This document shows, one piece after another, positions 51,971 through 63,129 of a DNA stretch of 64,000 bases. Position 1 is the first letter of the stretch, and each line of letters starts with the position of its first letter. Source of the stretch: Tritrichomonas musculus (taxonomy: Eukaryota > Parabasalia > Tritrichomonadida > Tritrichomonadidae); the NCBI GenBank assembly GCA_039105265.1, contig JAPFFF010000021.1:1426001-1490000 (forward strand), given 5' to 3'. Both the position numbers and the translations under genes were made by a program. Under the pieces are notes generated by a model. The model made no database searches. It worked only from the letters and a program-made list of their open reading frames with translations, and was not told where the DNA came from.

Positions 51971-53692
51971 CAGTAGTGTTTTTAATATGGTAACGGTATT
52001 TAAAGTGGTAACGCTTTTTTTTAGAAAAAAAAATTTAAAAATACAAAATTTAATTTTTTTCAACATAAAAAAGAGTTTATTTAAATTAAATTATATAATA
52101 ATATTTACCATTATTTATATGATATTAATCACAAGGTTGTGTATCTATCTGTCTCAAATCACCAAAGTTTTTCGTCAACCAATTTAAAAAGTTAAAATCA
52201 AATTACTTCATTACCTTTTTAAAATTTTTGATATATTCTTATATAATTAGTTTAGCATCTATTCATCATTCATAATTTATTCATCATTTAATTATAAATG
52301 ATAAATACTTTCTTTTGAAAAATAAAAATTATTTAAAAATGTAACCATTTTCATAAGTGTTTATACAAAATAAAAAATTCTTATTAGTGCTTTTGATTAT
52401 TTCCTTAAATCCTTTTTATATTTGATTGTATATTAGAAGAATTTTATTATTTTACTATACTATTTACTTTTAACTCAAGCATAATGCTTTTTATAGGTCA
52501 AATGAATATGCTTTGAATGGCTCAAATTAAATTGAATTATAACCTAAATTAGAAGATTGATCAATTTATCTTTATTATATAAATATATGGTTTATTGCGC
52601 TGTATTATTAAAATAATAACATAAAAGTAATAATCTATACTAGAAGTTTCCTATTCTTATAATGATCTCAAAAACTGAAAAATACACAGTTGTAAGCAAA
52701 AAAAATTCATAATTTTTCTCTTTCTCACCAAAAAGAATCAAAAGGATGTAATATCGAATTTTAGTTCGATATTATATCAATTCAATGATTTTGATAATAA
52801 AAAACGATGAATTATCTAATGATTATAATATGATTATTTTTTCTTTAAAAATCGAATTTGAAAAAGATTCAATGAAATTTATTAATGAAATAAATATGTA
52901 TATAAAATGCTGAAACATAAGAAATAAAAATTGTCTAAAAAAAACAAAATTTGAATATTTGTTTTGCTGTTCGTTTATATTTTTTGGACGTTTATCAATA
53001 AATGAAGATAAACCATTATCTTGTGCAAAACATATTATCTTATTGCATTATATCAATATATAAATATGTTTTAATAGTTTTTAACTAATTTTTAATTTGT
53101 AATTCCAGTAATCTGTTATGTTGTCGGGATAAAGATAGCACAAAATTGAAAGATGATGAAAAAGTTCTCTCAATAAGTCTCAGAATGAAAATCAACTCTG
53201 ACTTCTAATAAGTTAAATACATCTTTAAATGCAAATATGTTTTTATACATATTATTTATAAATAACAGCATTTTATAGATAAATGAATCAATTCTTTATC
53301 AAGAAAAGTAAACGGTCACCAAAAAATCAAAGATATACTCGTTTTTATAGTCAATAATTTTATTTTTACAAATTTAATTAATAATTATTAATATTCTCAT
53401 AATATATAATATGTTTATATTCTTAAATAAAATATTACTTTGATGTACATGTTTCTAGTCATGCCTTAATTTTTTTCATTGATTGACGAAAAACTTTGGT
53501 GATTTGAGACAGATAGATACACAACCTTGTGATTAATATCATATAAATAATGGTAAATATTATTATATAATTTAATTTAAATAAACTCTGTTTTATGTTG
53601 AAAAAAATTAAATTTTGTATTTTTAAATTTTTTTTTCTAAAAAAAAAAGCGTTACCACTTTAAATACCGTTACCATATTAAAAACACTACTG
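51971..53692. mobile_element. Mariner-like element D (1.72 kb, non-autonomous) inside the AAA gene
   Basis: The ends start CAGTAGTGTTTTTAATATGG and are inverted repeats about 208 bases long with very few differences (51,971-52,178 and 53,484-53,692). TA lies on both sides (51,969-51,970 and 53,693-53,694). The interior of about 1.3 kb has no open frame, so transposase must come from elsewhere. Skipping the element and one TA restores the host sense strand: FHNKY before the element reads on in frame to KITKKF after it. This proves a TA duplication and an insertion into a then-open gene. The TIR similarity marks it as recent. Confidence 0.9.
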
Positions 53693-53694
53693 TA

Positions 53695-56600
53695 TTTATT
53701 GTGAAAACTAAGGACTTCATTTCTGAAATTTGTTGGTTGAAATAAAGCTTCAATGATCTCTAAAACATCTTGTTTCCTAGGGTTTTCGACAATATGATAT
53801 AGTGAAGAATAGATTAAAGATGTTGGTAATTTTTCACGATTTGAAATATTATTCTGAGGATTAAATAGGCAAACTACATTAATTTCACCTTTTGGATGAG
53901 TTGTACCATCAGGAAATGAAAATTCACTTTGTCCGCGGTCAAATAATGATACAAGTTTCTCTAAAACTGCAGGTGATGCATTATTCAGATTGTGCCAAAC
54001 GAAAATAGTATTATTGTTTGCAGAATTAGATTTAATTGCTTTTGCTAATTTGGTTAAATTGGTTTTGACATGAATGTTATTCTTTTCATCAGGCTCAATT
54101 GAAACTTTTCCTAATAAATCATCAACTTTGGTGGATTTAGATATAAAAATATTTACAACTTCATATCCAAGATGTTTAGCAACATATTCTATTGATTTTT
54201 GTTTTCCTTGGCCTGCATTCCCTTCTAGAATTACTGGAATTTTAGCTAAAATTCCAAAATGAATAATATCTACCATGTCAACGAATGTTGGAATAAAAGC
54301 AACATTCAAAAAAACTTCCTTTGCACAAGTTGAATGAATAAAGAGTCCTGTAATTCTTGATTCAAGACCTATAAAGCCATCTTTTTCTGTAATTAAAAAA
54401 GGAATTTCATTTATTGGATTCAAAAATTGTGATGGAAGTGGAACATTAATTTCATTAAATATCGTATTAATTATTTCTTTATATTCAGTTCGTCTTTTGA
54501 GGAGACCAAAGAAAATTCGATATAAAACAATACCCAAAATATTTTTTTGTGGAATCGATGATATAGTTTGAGTCAATCTTGAACATATTTCAAGAATATT
54601 AATCAGCTGTGTAAATGGAATTGTTTTTTTAAGATGATTTTGAACTGATATTGAAAACTCAATGATTAATTCAACAATTTCTTCTGAAAGTTTTTTGGCG
54701 TAAATAATGTTATACCTTTTAAGAATGTTTCCTTGTTCATCTTTTTTATATTCCAATGTGTTAATAACCGTGAAACGTGATAAAATAGCTTTTGATAATT
54801 TACATGCAGAATTTGGAGGACATGTACCAAAAACACGGAAATCTGAACTAAAACCAGATAATTCTTTTTGATCACTTTCTGTAATGGTATCATGAATATC
54901 TTCTGTTACAGTTATATTATGTTTTCCTGTTAATAATTCATTGAACCTTTCGATGACAATTGTTTGAAGGTTAGAAAGATCTTTAAGAATAATTGAATCA
55001 CCTTGAAGAATAGGTAATAAAATTAGTCCTGGTCTGAATTCATTAACAATATCTGATAAAACGCTATGGTCGTTATTTTTAGTAGAATTTTCAAATAATT
55101 TTTCAGTTAAACGATGAACAGTTGTAGCAAATGATGGATAAAATTGAAGATATGCCTTAGTTTCTGTTGTAATATCAGATTTAACCAATTTCATTTTAGA
55201 TAATTTATCTTTTAACTCTGCAATTTTGCTACCATCGTAAATATGACATATCCTGCATATTAAATCTAAATAAAAATGTTTTGCTTCTGTTTTTGTGAGA
55301 ATTACTGATGATCCAATTAATTGAGAAACTGAAGTTTCTTGTGACAAAGCAATTACTTTGGCTTTTTGTAAAAATATTTTAGATATAAAGGTTTTATATC
55401 CTGTTGGACCTATTAAAATAATTGGTTCTGATGAATCTGATAAAAGGATTTGGAAAATACATTCCAGTAATGATGGTAAACATGAAAATTCTATGACATA
55501 TTTCTCAAAATTAGGGAATAAAGTGGTGCTAACACCTATATCTCCTTTCATAATATATGGTCCTTTTCCAGAATTTTTTATTGACGCTTCTGATTCATAA
55601 CTTTCTTTGAGTTTAGTTCTTGTATTAGAATCAAGATCAAAAGTATCACCAATCAATTTCAAAACTGTGTCAAAGATTTCTTTGAGTTCATTTTTGCCAA
55701 CAGATGCCAATGTATAGAATAAAACATTGTGATAAAAAGTTATATTTTGATAATATTCACATTGTTCATCTTGATGGTGAATTCTTTTGAATATTTTTGT
55801 AACATCACGAAGAGACCATTGATGTATAATCTTTTGCTTTTCTTGATTTAATCTAATCATATATTTTCCAACATTACGAGCATCATCTAATGAAAAAGAT
55901 GGAGCAATATTCGAATTATCATAAAAACTTCTTGATATATCTACACATATAGTGGATACTTCTTCTTCTTGTTGAACAGGATAATATAAAACTCTGAAGC
56001 GAGATGCAATAGATGACGGGATGGCATTTCTGCCAATTGTTCCTAATTCATCTTGGCAAGCAACGAATAAGAAATCTGGATGGATTTTGACTGACTCTCC
56101 AACACCTGGAATGAATATTTTTTCTCCAATGCATGGTTCAAGAGCTGGAGCTAAGGATTTCATTGTAGATATTGTTGACAAATTCATTTCATCAGCAATG
56201 AATGTACCTCCTTTTTGTAATGCAGTTGTTAATGGACCATTTACAAATGCAACTTTACCATTTAATATTGTTTTTGTTCCATATATATTATTTGGCATTG
56301 TTCCTGCATGAAAAGGAAGCATTGAACACGGTAAACTACGATTTTGTAGATTTCTCCTCAATCTTCCAAATGCTCTTGCTGATGATGTTTTTCCAACACC
56401 CGTTCCTCCAATTAAAACAAGAGGAAGATTAATAACTGAAGCAGCATATAATTTTGCAATATGTGAACGAAGTGAAGGAGAATCCCTGAAAAAGTATTGG
56501 CCATCATCATTATTATTTGTTGCTACTAATTTTTGAATAAAGAAGTCTTCGATTTCTTTCGGAATATTAAAATCAGTAGTTTTCATTACAAAATCTGTTG

Positions 56601-58434
56601 CAAATTTGACTATTTTCTCTTGTGTTATTCCTGAAGAACCTTCCGTAGAAATATTAGAAAATAAATTTACATATTTGCTGACTGCTTTGCATAATCTTGA
56701 AAGTTTGAACATTGTTGCTGTTTGATCATCGTTGGATATAGTTTCATTTTTAATTTGATTAAATGAATTGAAAACAAGATCAACAAGTTCTGATGAAGGT
56801 TTGAACTCATTTTCATTTGTAGCTGGAAAGTCTTCTTCATCAAGACCATCTTCAATTGAAAATTTAAGATCATCTTCTTCTTCTTCATTTTCATCTCCAA
56901 TATCATCATCATTTCCTTTTTCATCGTTTTCTTGATCTTCGATATTATTAGCATTATTATCATTATTTGGATTCCTTGTTGAATGAGATGATGGTGTTAA
57001 TTTGACTTTCATTAGTAATTCGATCAATTCTTTAAGTTTATCATCTGTAATATCTTCCAATTGATCTTCAAGAACAATAACATCAAATCTGTTAACAAAT
57101 GCTGGTGACATTTGATTTATTTTATCAATTCTACACGTGCAAAGCATGCGAAATTCTGGATCTATTTCAATTGGTTCTCCTTCAGGATTTTCAGGAATTT
57201 CGAATATTTTTTTTTCTCCATCATATTTTTCATCAAAAAGAACATTTAGCCTTTCACAGACTGTTGATGGAACTTCATCTAAACTATCAAAAACAACACA
57301 TTTTCCTTGTTGAATTGCTAATGTCAACAATCCTGGTTTAAAAACAATCAGTTCTTGGCTTGAACCAATATTATCTGGTGGTTTTTGGCAACCAATAAAA
57401 TCTGAACATTTCGTTTCTTCTGTGCAAACACAAAAGAATTCATCATTGTTTTTATTATTATTATTTTTATTATTGAAGTACTCTGCAACCCATCTGGCAA
57501 CCTGTGTAATTCCGTTTCCTTCTGATCCTGTTAATATTACATGTCGTTTGTTATCAAAAGAAAATTTAATTGCTTTAAGAGCTTCTTCAAGGTTTTTATT
57601 GTGGAAGCATTCTGGAAAATTTTCTGGATATTCAAATTCTGATGGTTTCATATCTTTGAAACTGTCATAAGAAAGGAAAAGTTCTTTCAAATTATTTTTT
57701 TGACCTTTTTTATAACGTGCGCCATAAATAGTCATGATAGTATCATAACAATTATTACCGTTTGAAAGGGCGTGAACTGCTGCAGCAATTTCTCTGACAG
57801 TAAAACATTGAACACCACCCTTAACATCATCTCTTGATGACCATGTCATATGAAAGTCAACAAAATCTTGTATAAATTGATCAGATGCATTATATTTTAA
57901 AGATTCTGCAAGACCTTTTGCAATTTCTATTAATTCATCTTTGCAAAATGGCGGAAAATCAATGATCTGAAATCTTGAAAGAAAAGCAGGATCTAAATAT
58001 TGCCTTTTGGAAGCAAAAAGTCCTTTATTTGGATTTTGAGTTGCAATTAATTTAAAATCTGGATGCATTGGAATTTCTCTTAAAGGCATCCCTGGTAATT
58101 CAACACTAATTTTTTTACTGTCGAGAGCTTTACTGATAAATTTTAAACATTCTGCACTTGCTAAGTTAATATCATCGAGTAACAGAATGTATCCGTTTTC
58201 ATATGCATTTCTGAATGGTCCTTCAGTCATTGATAATCCAGACCATGAATCTACATCACCTCTATATTTACCAAGAAGATATGATGCTTTTGTTTCTGAA
58301 CTAAGATTGAATTTCAATAATGGTTTTCCTATTAATTGGCAAAAGATTTCAGATGATAAAGTTTTTGAAGTACCAGTTGGCCCTTCTAATAAAACTGGAA
58401 CTCCTGACTTTAAATAGTAGTATAGTGTTGTCAA
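53695..58434 (-). pseudogene. Giant AAA gene, AAA1-AAA5 part
   Basis: About 1580 open codons. Walker A motifs lie at about residues 18 (GPTGTSKT), 301 (GSEGNGIT), 676 (GGTGVGKT), 1010 (GPTGYKT) and 1406 (GNAGQGKQ). The matching Walker B lines are ILLLDDINLA, CVVFDSLDE, TFIADEMNLS, SIILKDLSNL and IFVWHNLNNA. AAA1 and AAA3 look catalytic, with sensor lines ATQNPNKG and ACQDELGTIG. AAA4 and AAA5 have degenerate Walker B acidic residues, so they may bind but not cleave ATP. An acidic Glu/Asp/Asn-rich insert at about residues 480-545 (GDENEEEEDDLKF) is probably disordered. The frame as read starts at TTG because the real start is in the Sel1 part. Confidence 0.75.
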
Positions 58435-58904
58435 TCTTTTAATGGCACCAGTTTTATAAAACTTTTTTTGCCTAAATGTGCATCAGAAAAATCTTTCTTT
58501 TTTTGAGCAATTTTATTATAATTTTCTTTAACTTTATTGAGAATAATTTGAACATCTTCTCTTTCTCTGGTAAAGAATTGATCATCTTTCAGATGAGTTA
58601 TATTATTTGTTTGAGGTTTTTGTTCAGTGGAACTTGTAGCTTGTTCTTCTTCCTCTAATTGTGGTTTCGTTTTATCATCGTTTATTGATGAATCATTTTG
58701 AATAATTTGCAATAAGTATTTTGCTTTTTCATGGCCTTTTTCTGCAGCCATACTAATGTATTTTTTTGCTTCTTGAATATCACATTGACAATCTTCATCT
58801 CCAATAAATCTTTTACGTCCATATTCATACATTTTCTCTACATCGCCTTCATCTGCAAGCTTTTTTATTTCCATAAGATTTTGATCTTTGAGATCATCAA
58901 ACAT
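58431..58904 (-). pseudogene. Giant AAA gene, N-terminal Sel1-like part
   Basis: 157 codons from a good ATG. Residues 10-70 hold Sel1-like repeats (KKLADEGDVEKMYEYGRK, AKKYISMAAEKGHEKAKYLL), helical pairs for protein contact. An acidic linker (EEEEQATSSTEQKPQ) and a coiled stretch follow. It runs out of frame just before AAA1: adding one base to the A run near 58,466 gives GKKKFYKTGAIKRLTTLYYY, which joins the AAA1 frame, so both parts are one gene. Confidence 0.65.
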
Positions 58905-60155
58905 TTTAAATTTTAAATTAGAAGAATGGCACTTTTCGAGTCTTTTAATTCATTGATTATTTGCTTGAATTTTCATTATTTTTTCAAAAGAATAAACATT
59001 GCATTTTGGAAAAGTGTCAAAATTCCAAAAGATATTTTGAGTAAATTTTATTGAAATTATACAAATCTCTTCAAAAAATAATAGAAAATGATTTACATTC
59101 AAATATTCTCAATTTCATTTAATTGAACTTTTTCTGAAAATGTAAAAATTTGAAAGCATATTCTATTTATAATTTTTTGGTCAGAGTTTAATGTTATTTT
59201 ATATAGTTTATATAAACAAAAAATTGTAAAAATAAATTTTTTTTATCTTTCATTAAAATATGAAATGTGATATGAATTTTTTTTATATTTTTTTAAATTG
59301 ACTTTTATCTCATTGAAAAATAGATTTTTTTCATAAATATTAGAATATTATTTGATAAATAATTTATCATATTATTAAAGTTAAAATATTCAATTTATAT
59401 AATCAATATTTGATATATTAATAAAACTCCTAACATTACCGTTTACAATTTTTCATCGATACCTGCAAAATATTTTTATCTCAACAAAATATTATATTTA
59501 CTTAATTTAAAATATATATTATGTTTATTCACATTATATTAATGTTTATAGGATAATTTTAATCAGATATTTTGAAACTAAAATCTTAATATTTGCATTA
59601 TTATATGTCAGAAATAAAATTGCAATGTCTTCTGGTTAAACATTAGTAAATCCATTGTATAACTATAAGCTAGATGCATTTCCGTTTAAATTTTCAACCA
59701 AAACTAAATTTAAACAGAAAAACATATTCGCACTTGTATATTATTTAATGTTTTTAAAATCCAAATTTTTTTCAATTATATAGAAGTTAAGTGAAAACAG
59801 ATTTTTGTCCATAAATTTTTTTTTGTCAACCAACTATATATTATATTGTAAATAGTTATAAGATTAAATATGTCAGATTCTCTTGTTTTTTTATAAGATG
59901 AAGGAGTTCTTTGTGTAAGTTGATGTATATTGATGATAAAACTTATAGCTAGGATGAATATTAAATGTCCACTTAAAGAACTTTCTTTCTCTTTAAGTTC
60001 ACAAAATTTTGATATGTTAGGTGACAAAAACGAGTATATTAGCTGAAGGAATAAAAAGTTTCTCTGCAATTATTCAAAAAATAAAAAGTTTTTTATGTTT
60101 ACTAGTATAATTATTTTTTCATTAAATATGTAATCTCACTTAAATTTACATATTT
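58905..60155. other. AT-rich intergenic region
   Basis: About 1.25 kb. It holds the upstream region of the AAA gene and, at 59,776-60,069, an open frame that starts at TTG and looks random. At 59,825-59,848 a GTCAACCAACTATAT stretch resembles the end of TIR element A (GTCCACCAACTATAT), possibly a lone remnant. Nothing else is seen. Confidence 0.5.
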
Positions 60156-61996
60156 CTATATAATTGTAGATAGTTTTTCAACATACTCCATGAATTCTTT
60201 TTTATCTACATCTGGTGTAATGAACTGTGGATCATTTTTGATATAATCAACAATCTCTTCAAAAGAAGGTCTCTCAGATGGATCATGTGACCAACAGATT
60301 TCAATAAGATTTTTATAACAGTCTTGAATAGACTTATTGAACTTAGGTCTTCTATTTTTCTCAACAACTTCTGAAACAAAGTTGAAATAATTTATTTCAC
60401 TTAAAGGCTTTTCTCTTGTTATCATTTCGTACAGAATAACGGCAAAAGAATAAACATCACTTTCTTTTGTGTGCTGTTGAGTTTCCAGGAACTCAGGAGC
60501 TGAATAAATTGGAGATCCTTCTATTTTACTTGCAGTTTGCATTGTCATACTATTAACAATCAACAAGTGTGTGCATAATCCAAAATTATATAATTTTGGA
60601 TAAAATGATTTATCAAGGAAAATGTTATTAGGAATTAAATTTCTATGAACAATTTCATAGTCATGTAAATATTTCATTGCTGATGCAATTCCATATATAT
60701 TTATTAATCTCTTGGTTGCATTCCATCCAGAAATTGTTATATTTTTCCTTTCCATTTTCAAAATATCATCCAATGTTCTTTCTGGATAAATTTCAGTAAC
60801 AACAACAGGCTTAGCTTCATTTTTATAACTACGAGGACTGAATCCAACAAATCTCAGAATTGATGGGTGATTTAATTGTGAAATTGAATTGAATTCAATC
60901 GCAATATTAAGCATTTGCTCATTTGAAAATTGGCTTATATCAATGTTAGATATTTTAGCAGCATATATATTATTTGTATCTTTTTCAATAACTTTAAAAG
61001 TTTTACTAAATTCATTCTTTCGAATCAATTCTTTTTGTTCATATTTATCCAAATTTAACGTATAATCTTTAATTGAATTATTGCTGATTTCAGTCTCTAT
61101 AATCCGACTGAAATTATCAATTGTTAACTCAGATATTTTTTCAGCTGAATCTAGAATCACAGCTTTTTGTATAACTTTAACTTTTTCTTTGGGCTTGATT
61201 GGATATTTCATTATGATTTTCTCGCCAATTGATTCTGAATAAGTGAGGAAATCATCATAATCAATGCATTCAATAAATTCAAAATTACTTGTCAAAATAT
61301 CAACAATTTCATCAAAGGAAGGACGCATTTTTGAATCATCTGCCAACAATCTTCAATCAGTTTTTTATAGCACTTTGAATTTACCAAATCTAACGGAGGA
61401 CGATATTTTTCATTAGCAACTTGATGCATTATTACATTTGCATCTCTGAATTGTCTTAATGGTCTTTCACATGTCATTATTTCATAAACAATGAAAGCAA
61501 ACGCATAAACATCACAAGGCTTTTAATATTCACATAATCTCCATATTTCAGGTGCCATATAAGGAGCTGTTCCAAGGTATTGAGATTTATAATTATCTGG
61601 TGCTGTATTTGCTAGTAAATTTTTAGAAAGACCAAAATCAGTAATTTTTGGATATAAATATTCATCAAATAGAATGTTCTCTGGTTTTAAATCTCTGTGA
61701 ATGATATCTAATGAATGCAAATACTTCATTCCTACAGCAATTCCATAAATACAAATGAACTTTTTAGTATCATCCCATTCATTAACAGAGAATCCTTTTC
61801 CCTCATTGTCAAGAACCTTTCGTAATGAACCATTTGGCGCAATTTCTGTGATAATCACGGCTCTTTCTTCTTTTTTAAAATTTTTTGAACAAAAACCAAT
61901 AAATTTTATTATTGATTCATGTTTAATAGATGAAATAATTTTAATTTCTCGTGACAAATTTATTTGTTGGTTTGAAGTCAAAGGGACTAATTCCAA
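60156..61996 (-). pseudogene. Tandem kinase-pseudokinase gene, decayed
   Basis: The first domain (61,523-61,996, continuing to about 61,300) has the kinase motifs IIHRDLKPENI, KITDFGLS and APYMAPE. It then reaches an in-frame TAA (about 61,520-61,522, after RLCEY), resumes in frame with KPCDVYAFAFIVYEIM, and shifts frame near 61,340 (CW then ADDSKMRPSFDEIV, one base missing). The second domain (60,156 to about 61,050) keeps the lysine of YAAKIS but has HRNLIPNN for HRD and NFGLC for DFG and lacks a glycine loop, so it is a pseudokinase. It ends with SERPSFEEIVDYI. Both resemble the trichomonad TKL-like kinases. The layout, active domain first and pseudokinase second, would suit autoregulation, which is inferred. 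Confidence 0.65.
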
Positions 61997-62273
61997 TTAA
62001 TTTTAAAATAGAGGGATGATTTAATTTGGACATGATATATAAAGATTTGGGAATGTTGGTCTTTTCGAATTTGGAATATATATTTATGTCTTGATTTATT
62101 TTTTTGGCTGCATAAATATTGCCTGTTTCCTTTGAAGTTATTTGATAAATTTCTGATCCTTTATTTTTCTTAATTATCGCGCCTTTATCATATTTACATA
62201 AAGTGACAAAATAGTCATCAAAAGATAAATTCATCTTTTCAAAAACTTGCGCATATTTCTTTTCAGCAATCAT
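61945..62273 (-). pseudogene. Extra kinase N-lobe fragment
   Basis: An ATG-started frame with a kinase N-lobe: a GAIIKKNKGSEIYQI loop region, the lysine of IYAAKKI, then KLNHPSILKLIGISPFDF. It breaks off inside the N-lobe and overlaps in a different frame the next kinase's REIKIISSIKHESIIKFIGF. So the same N-lobe region occurs twice in succession, a rearranged junction between two kinase genes or copies. Not functional alone. Confidence 0.6.
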
Positions 62274-62348
62274 GAATTAAAAAAAAAACTGTATAAATTG
62301 AATTTAATTATGGTCAGTTATATGCAATTCAATATTAACTAATATTAG

Positions 62349-62702
62349 ACCAGGAGTCCAACTAAATATTTTGAAGTTTGCTATTTTCATAATCGTCTTG
62401 AACAATCTAAATTAGAAGAAACAATCAACAAGTTTAAGAATGGAGCAGCGAGAATCTTGGTTTCTACTGATATTCCAAAAGGCGTTTCTTTTTCAAAGAT
62501 TACTTTGATTTTCAGCTATAATTTGCCACCTACAATTGACTCATTTCTAGAAAGAGTCAAAAGATCTGCTGCTTTTGGTGTTAAAAATATAATTCACATT
62601 TGCAATGAAGAAGAGATGAAAAAATTAAAAAAATATATGAGCCAGATTCATCAGAAGATAGAAGAGCTTCCTGTCAATTTTAATGAAATTATGAAACAAT
62701 AA
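62349..62702 (+). pseudogene. DEAD-box RNA helicase (eIF4A-like) 3' remnant
   Basis: Open from a stop at 62,346-62,348 to a stop at 62,700-62,702, without an ATG at its start. The sense follows the second RecA domain of eIF4A-type helicases: FHNRLEQSKLEETINKFKNG, ARILVSTDIPKGVSF (motif V, normally TTDxxARGxD), LIFSYNLP (VINYDLP), and the family's closing IEELPVNFNEI. Motif VI, normally HRIGRGGR, reads ERVKRSAAFG, so the arginine finger region is degraded. The N-terminal half is absent. This is a dead fragment of a translation or RNA-remodelling helicase gene. Confidence 0.7.
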
Positions 62703-62762
62703 CTATGTTAAATTAATAAAAATGCATATGTTTTTATTTGAAATTTGATTTTTCAAGATATT
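62702..62762 (+). repeat. 61-base direct repeat, copy 1
   Basis: It begins right at the stop of the helicase remnant (ACTATGTTAAATTAATAAAA...) and is matched with small differences by 63,058-63,118. The shared parts are ATGCAT and GATTTTTCAAGATAT. Confidence 0.75.
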
Positions 62763-62979
62763 AGAGGCCAAAAATGTGCATGCGGTCATCCATTATTGTG
62801 ATATAAATATCACAATAATTACAAATAAATAAATTTCAAATATATGAAAATAATTCCTAGGTAGCGTTAAGAATAATTTTAATTTTATTCATGAAAAAAT
62901 TTGAAAAATTTTGTAACAAAACAAAACATAGAATTCTTTCTTTTTAATTTAACTTTTTGAATTGGATTTGAATTTTTAA

Positions 62980-63129
62980 ATGAAAGATTTACAACCTAGT
63001 GAATCTGCAAGTTCTTTACCATCCCATGAATCCAACCTTAAATCAAAAGAGATCAACAACTATGTTAAATTAATAAAAATGCATTTAATTTCATTTGAAA
63101 TTCGATTTTTCAAGATATACCCAGGTTAA
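62980..63129 (+). CDS. Short 49-residue ORF, possible 5' gene fragment
   Basis: ATG-started. The first 25 residues look coded (MKDLQPSESASSLPSHESNL); the rest falls in the direct repeat and reads KLIKMHLISFEIRFFKI. A gene start truncated by the repeat is more likely than a real small protein. Its relation to the helicase remnant upstream is unclear. Confidence 0.3.
   Translation: MKDLQPSESASSLPSHESNLKSKEINNYVKLIKMHLISFEIRFFKIYPG
63058..63118 (+). repeat. 61-base direct repeat, copy 2
   Basis: The match to 62,702-62,762, separated from it by about 300 bases. Two copies around a small fragment suggest insertion or unequal exchange. Confidence 0.75.

Larger units (their letters stand above)
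47923..58904 (-). pseudogene. Giant midasin/dynein-related gene with six AAA modules, interrupted
   Basis: One former gene of about 9.25 kb coding (about 3080 residues). It runs from the ATG at 58,902-58,904 to the stop at 47,923, split by a transposon (51,971-53,692). It has six P-loop modules in a row, the arrangement of midasin and dynein heavy chains. N-terminal Sel1-like repeats and the absence of a C-terminal vWA domain set it apart from classical midasin, the ribosome-maturation ATPase; a trichomonad family of related giants is more likely. Two frameshifts lie in homopolymers: an A run near 58,466 and a T run near 49,405. With the insertion they make the gene non-functional as read, unless the two shifts are assembly errors. 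Parts are listed separately. Confidence 0.75.

Noticed and set aside
52000-52187. Frames reading through the mariner-like TIR (also 53,623-53,690)
   Set aside because: They are host frames running into the transposon end, or its reverse, and do not represent proteins.
59825-59848. Possible end of TIR element A (GTCAACCAACTATAT)
   Set aside because: Only about 15 bases match and no partner end is found, so it is noted in the intergenic entry but not called.
59776-60069. 97-codon open frame
   Set aside because: No ATG start, composition follows the AT-rich background and no folded segment is visible.
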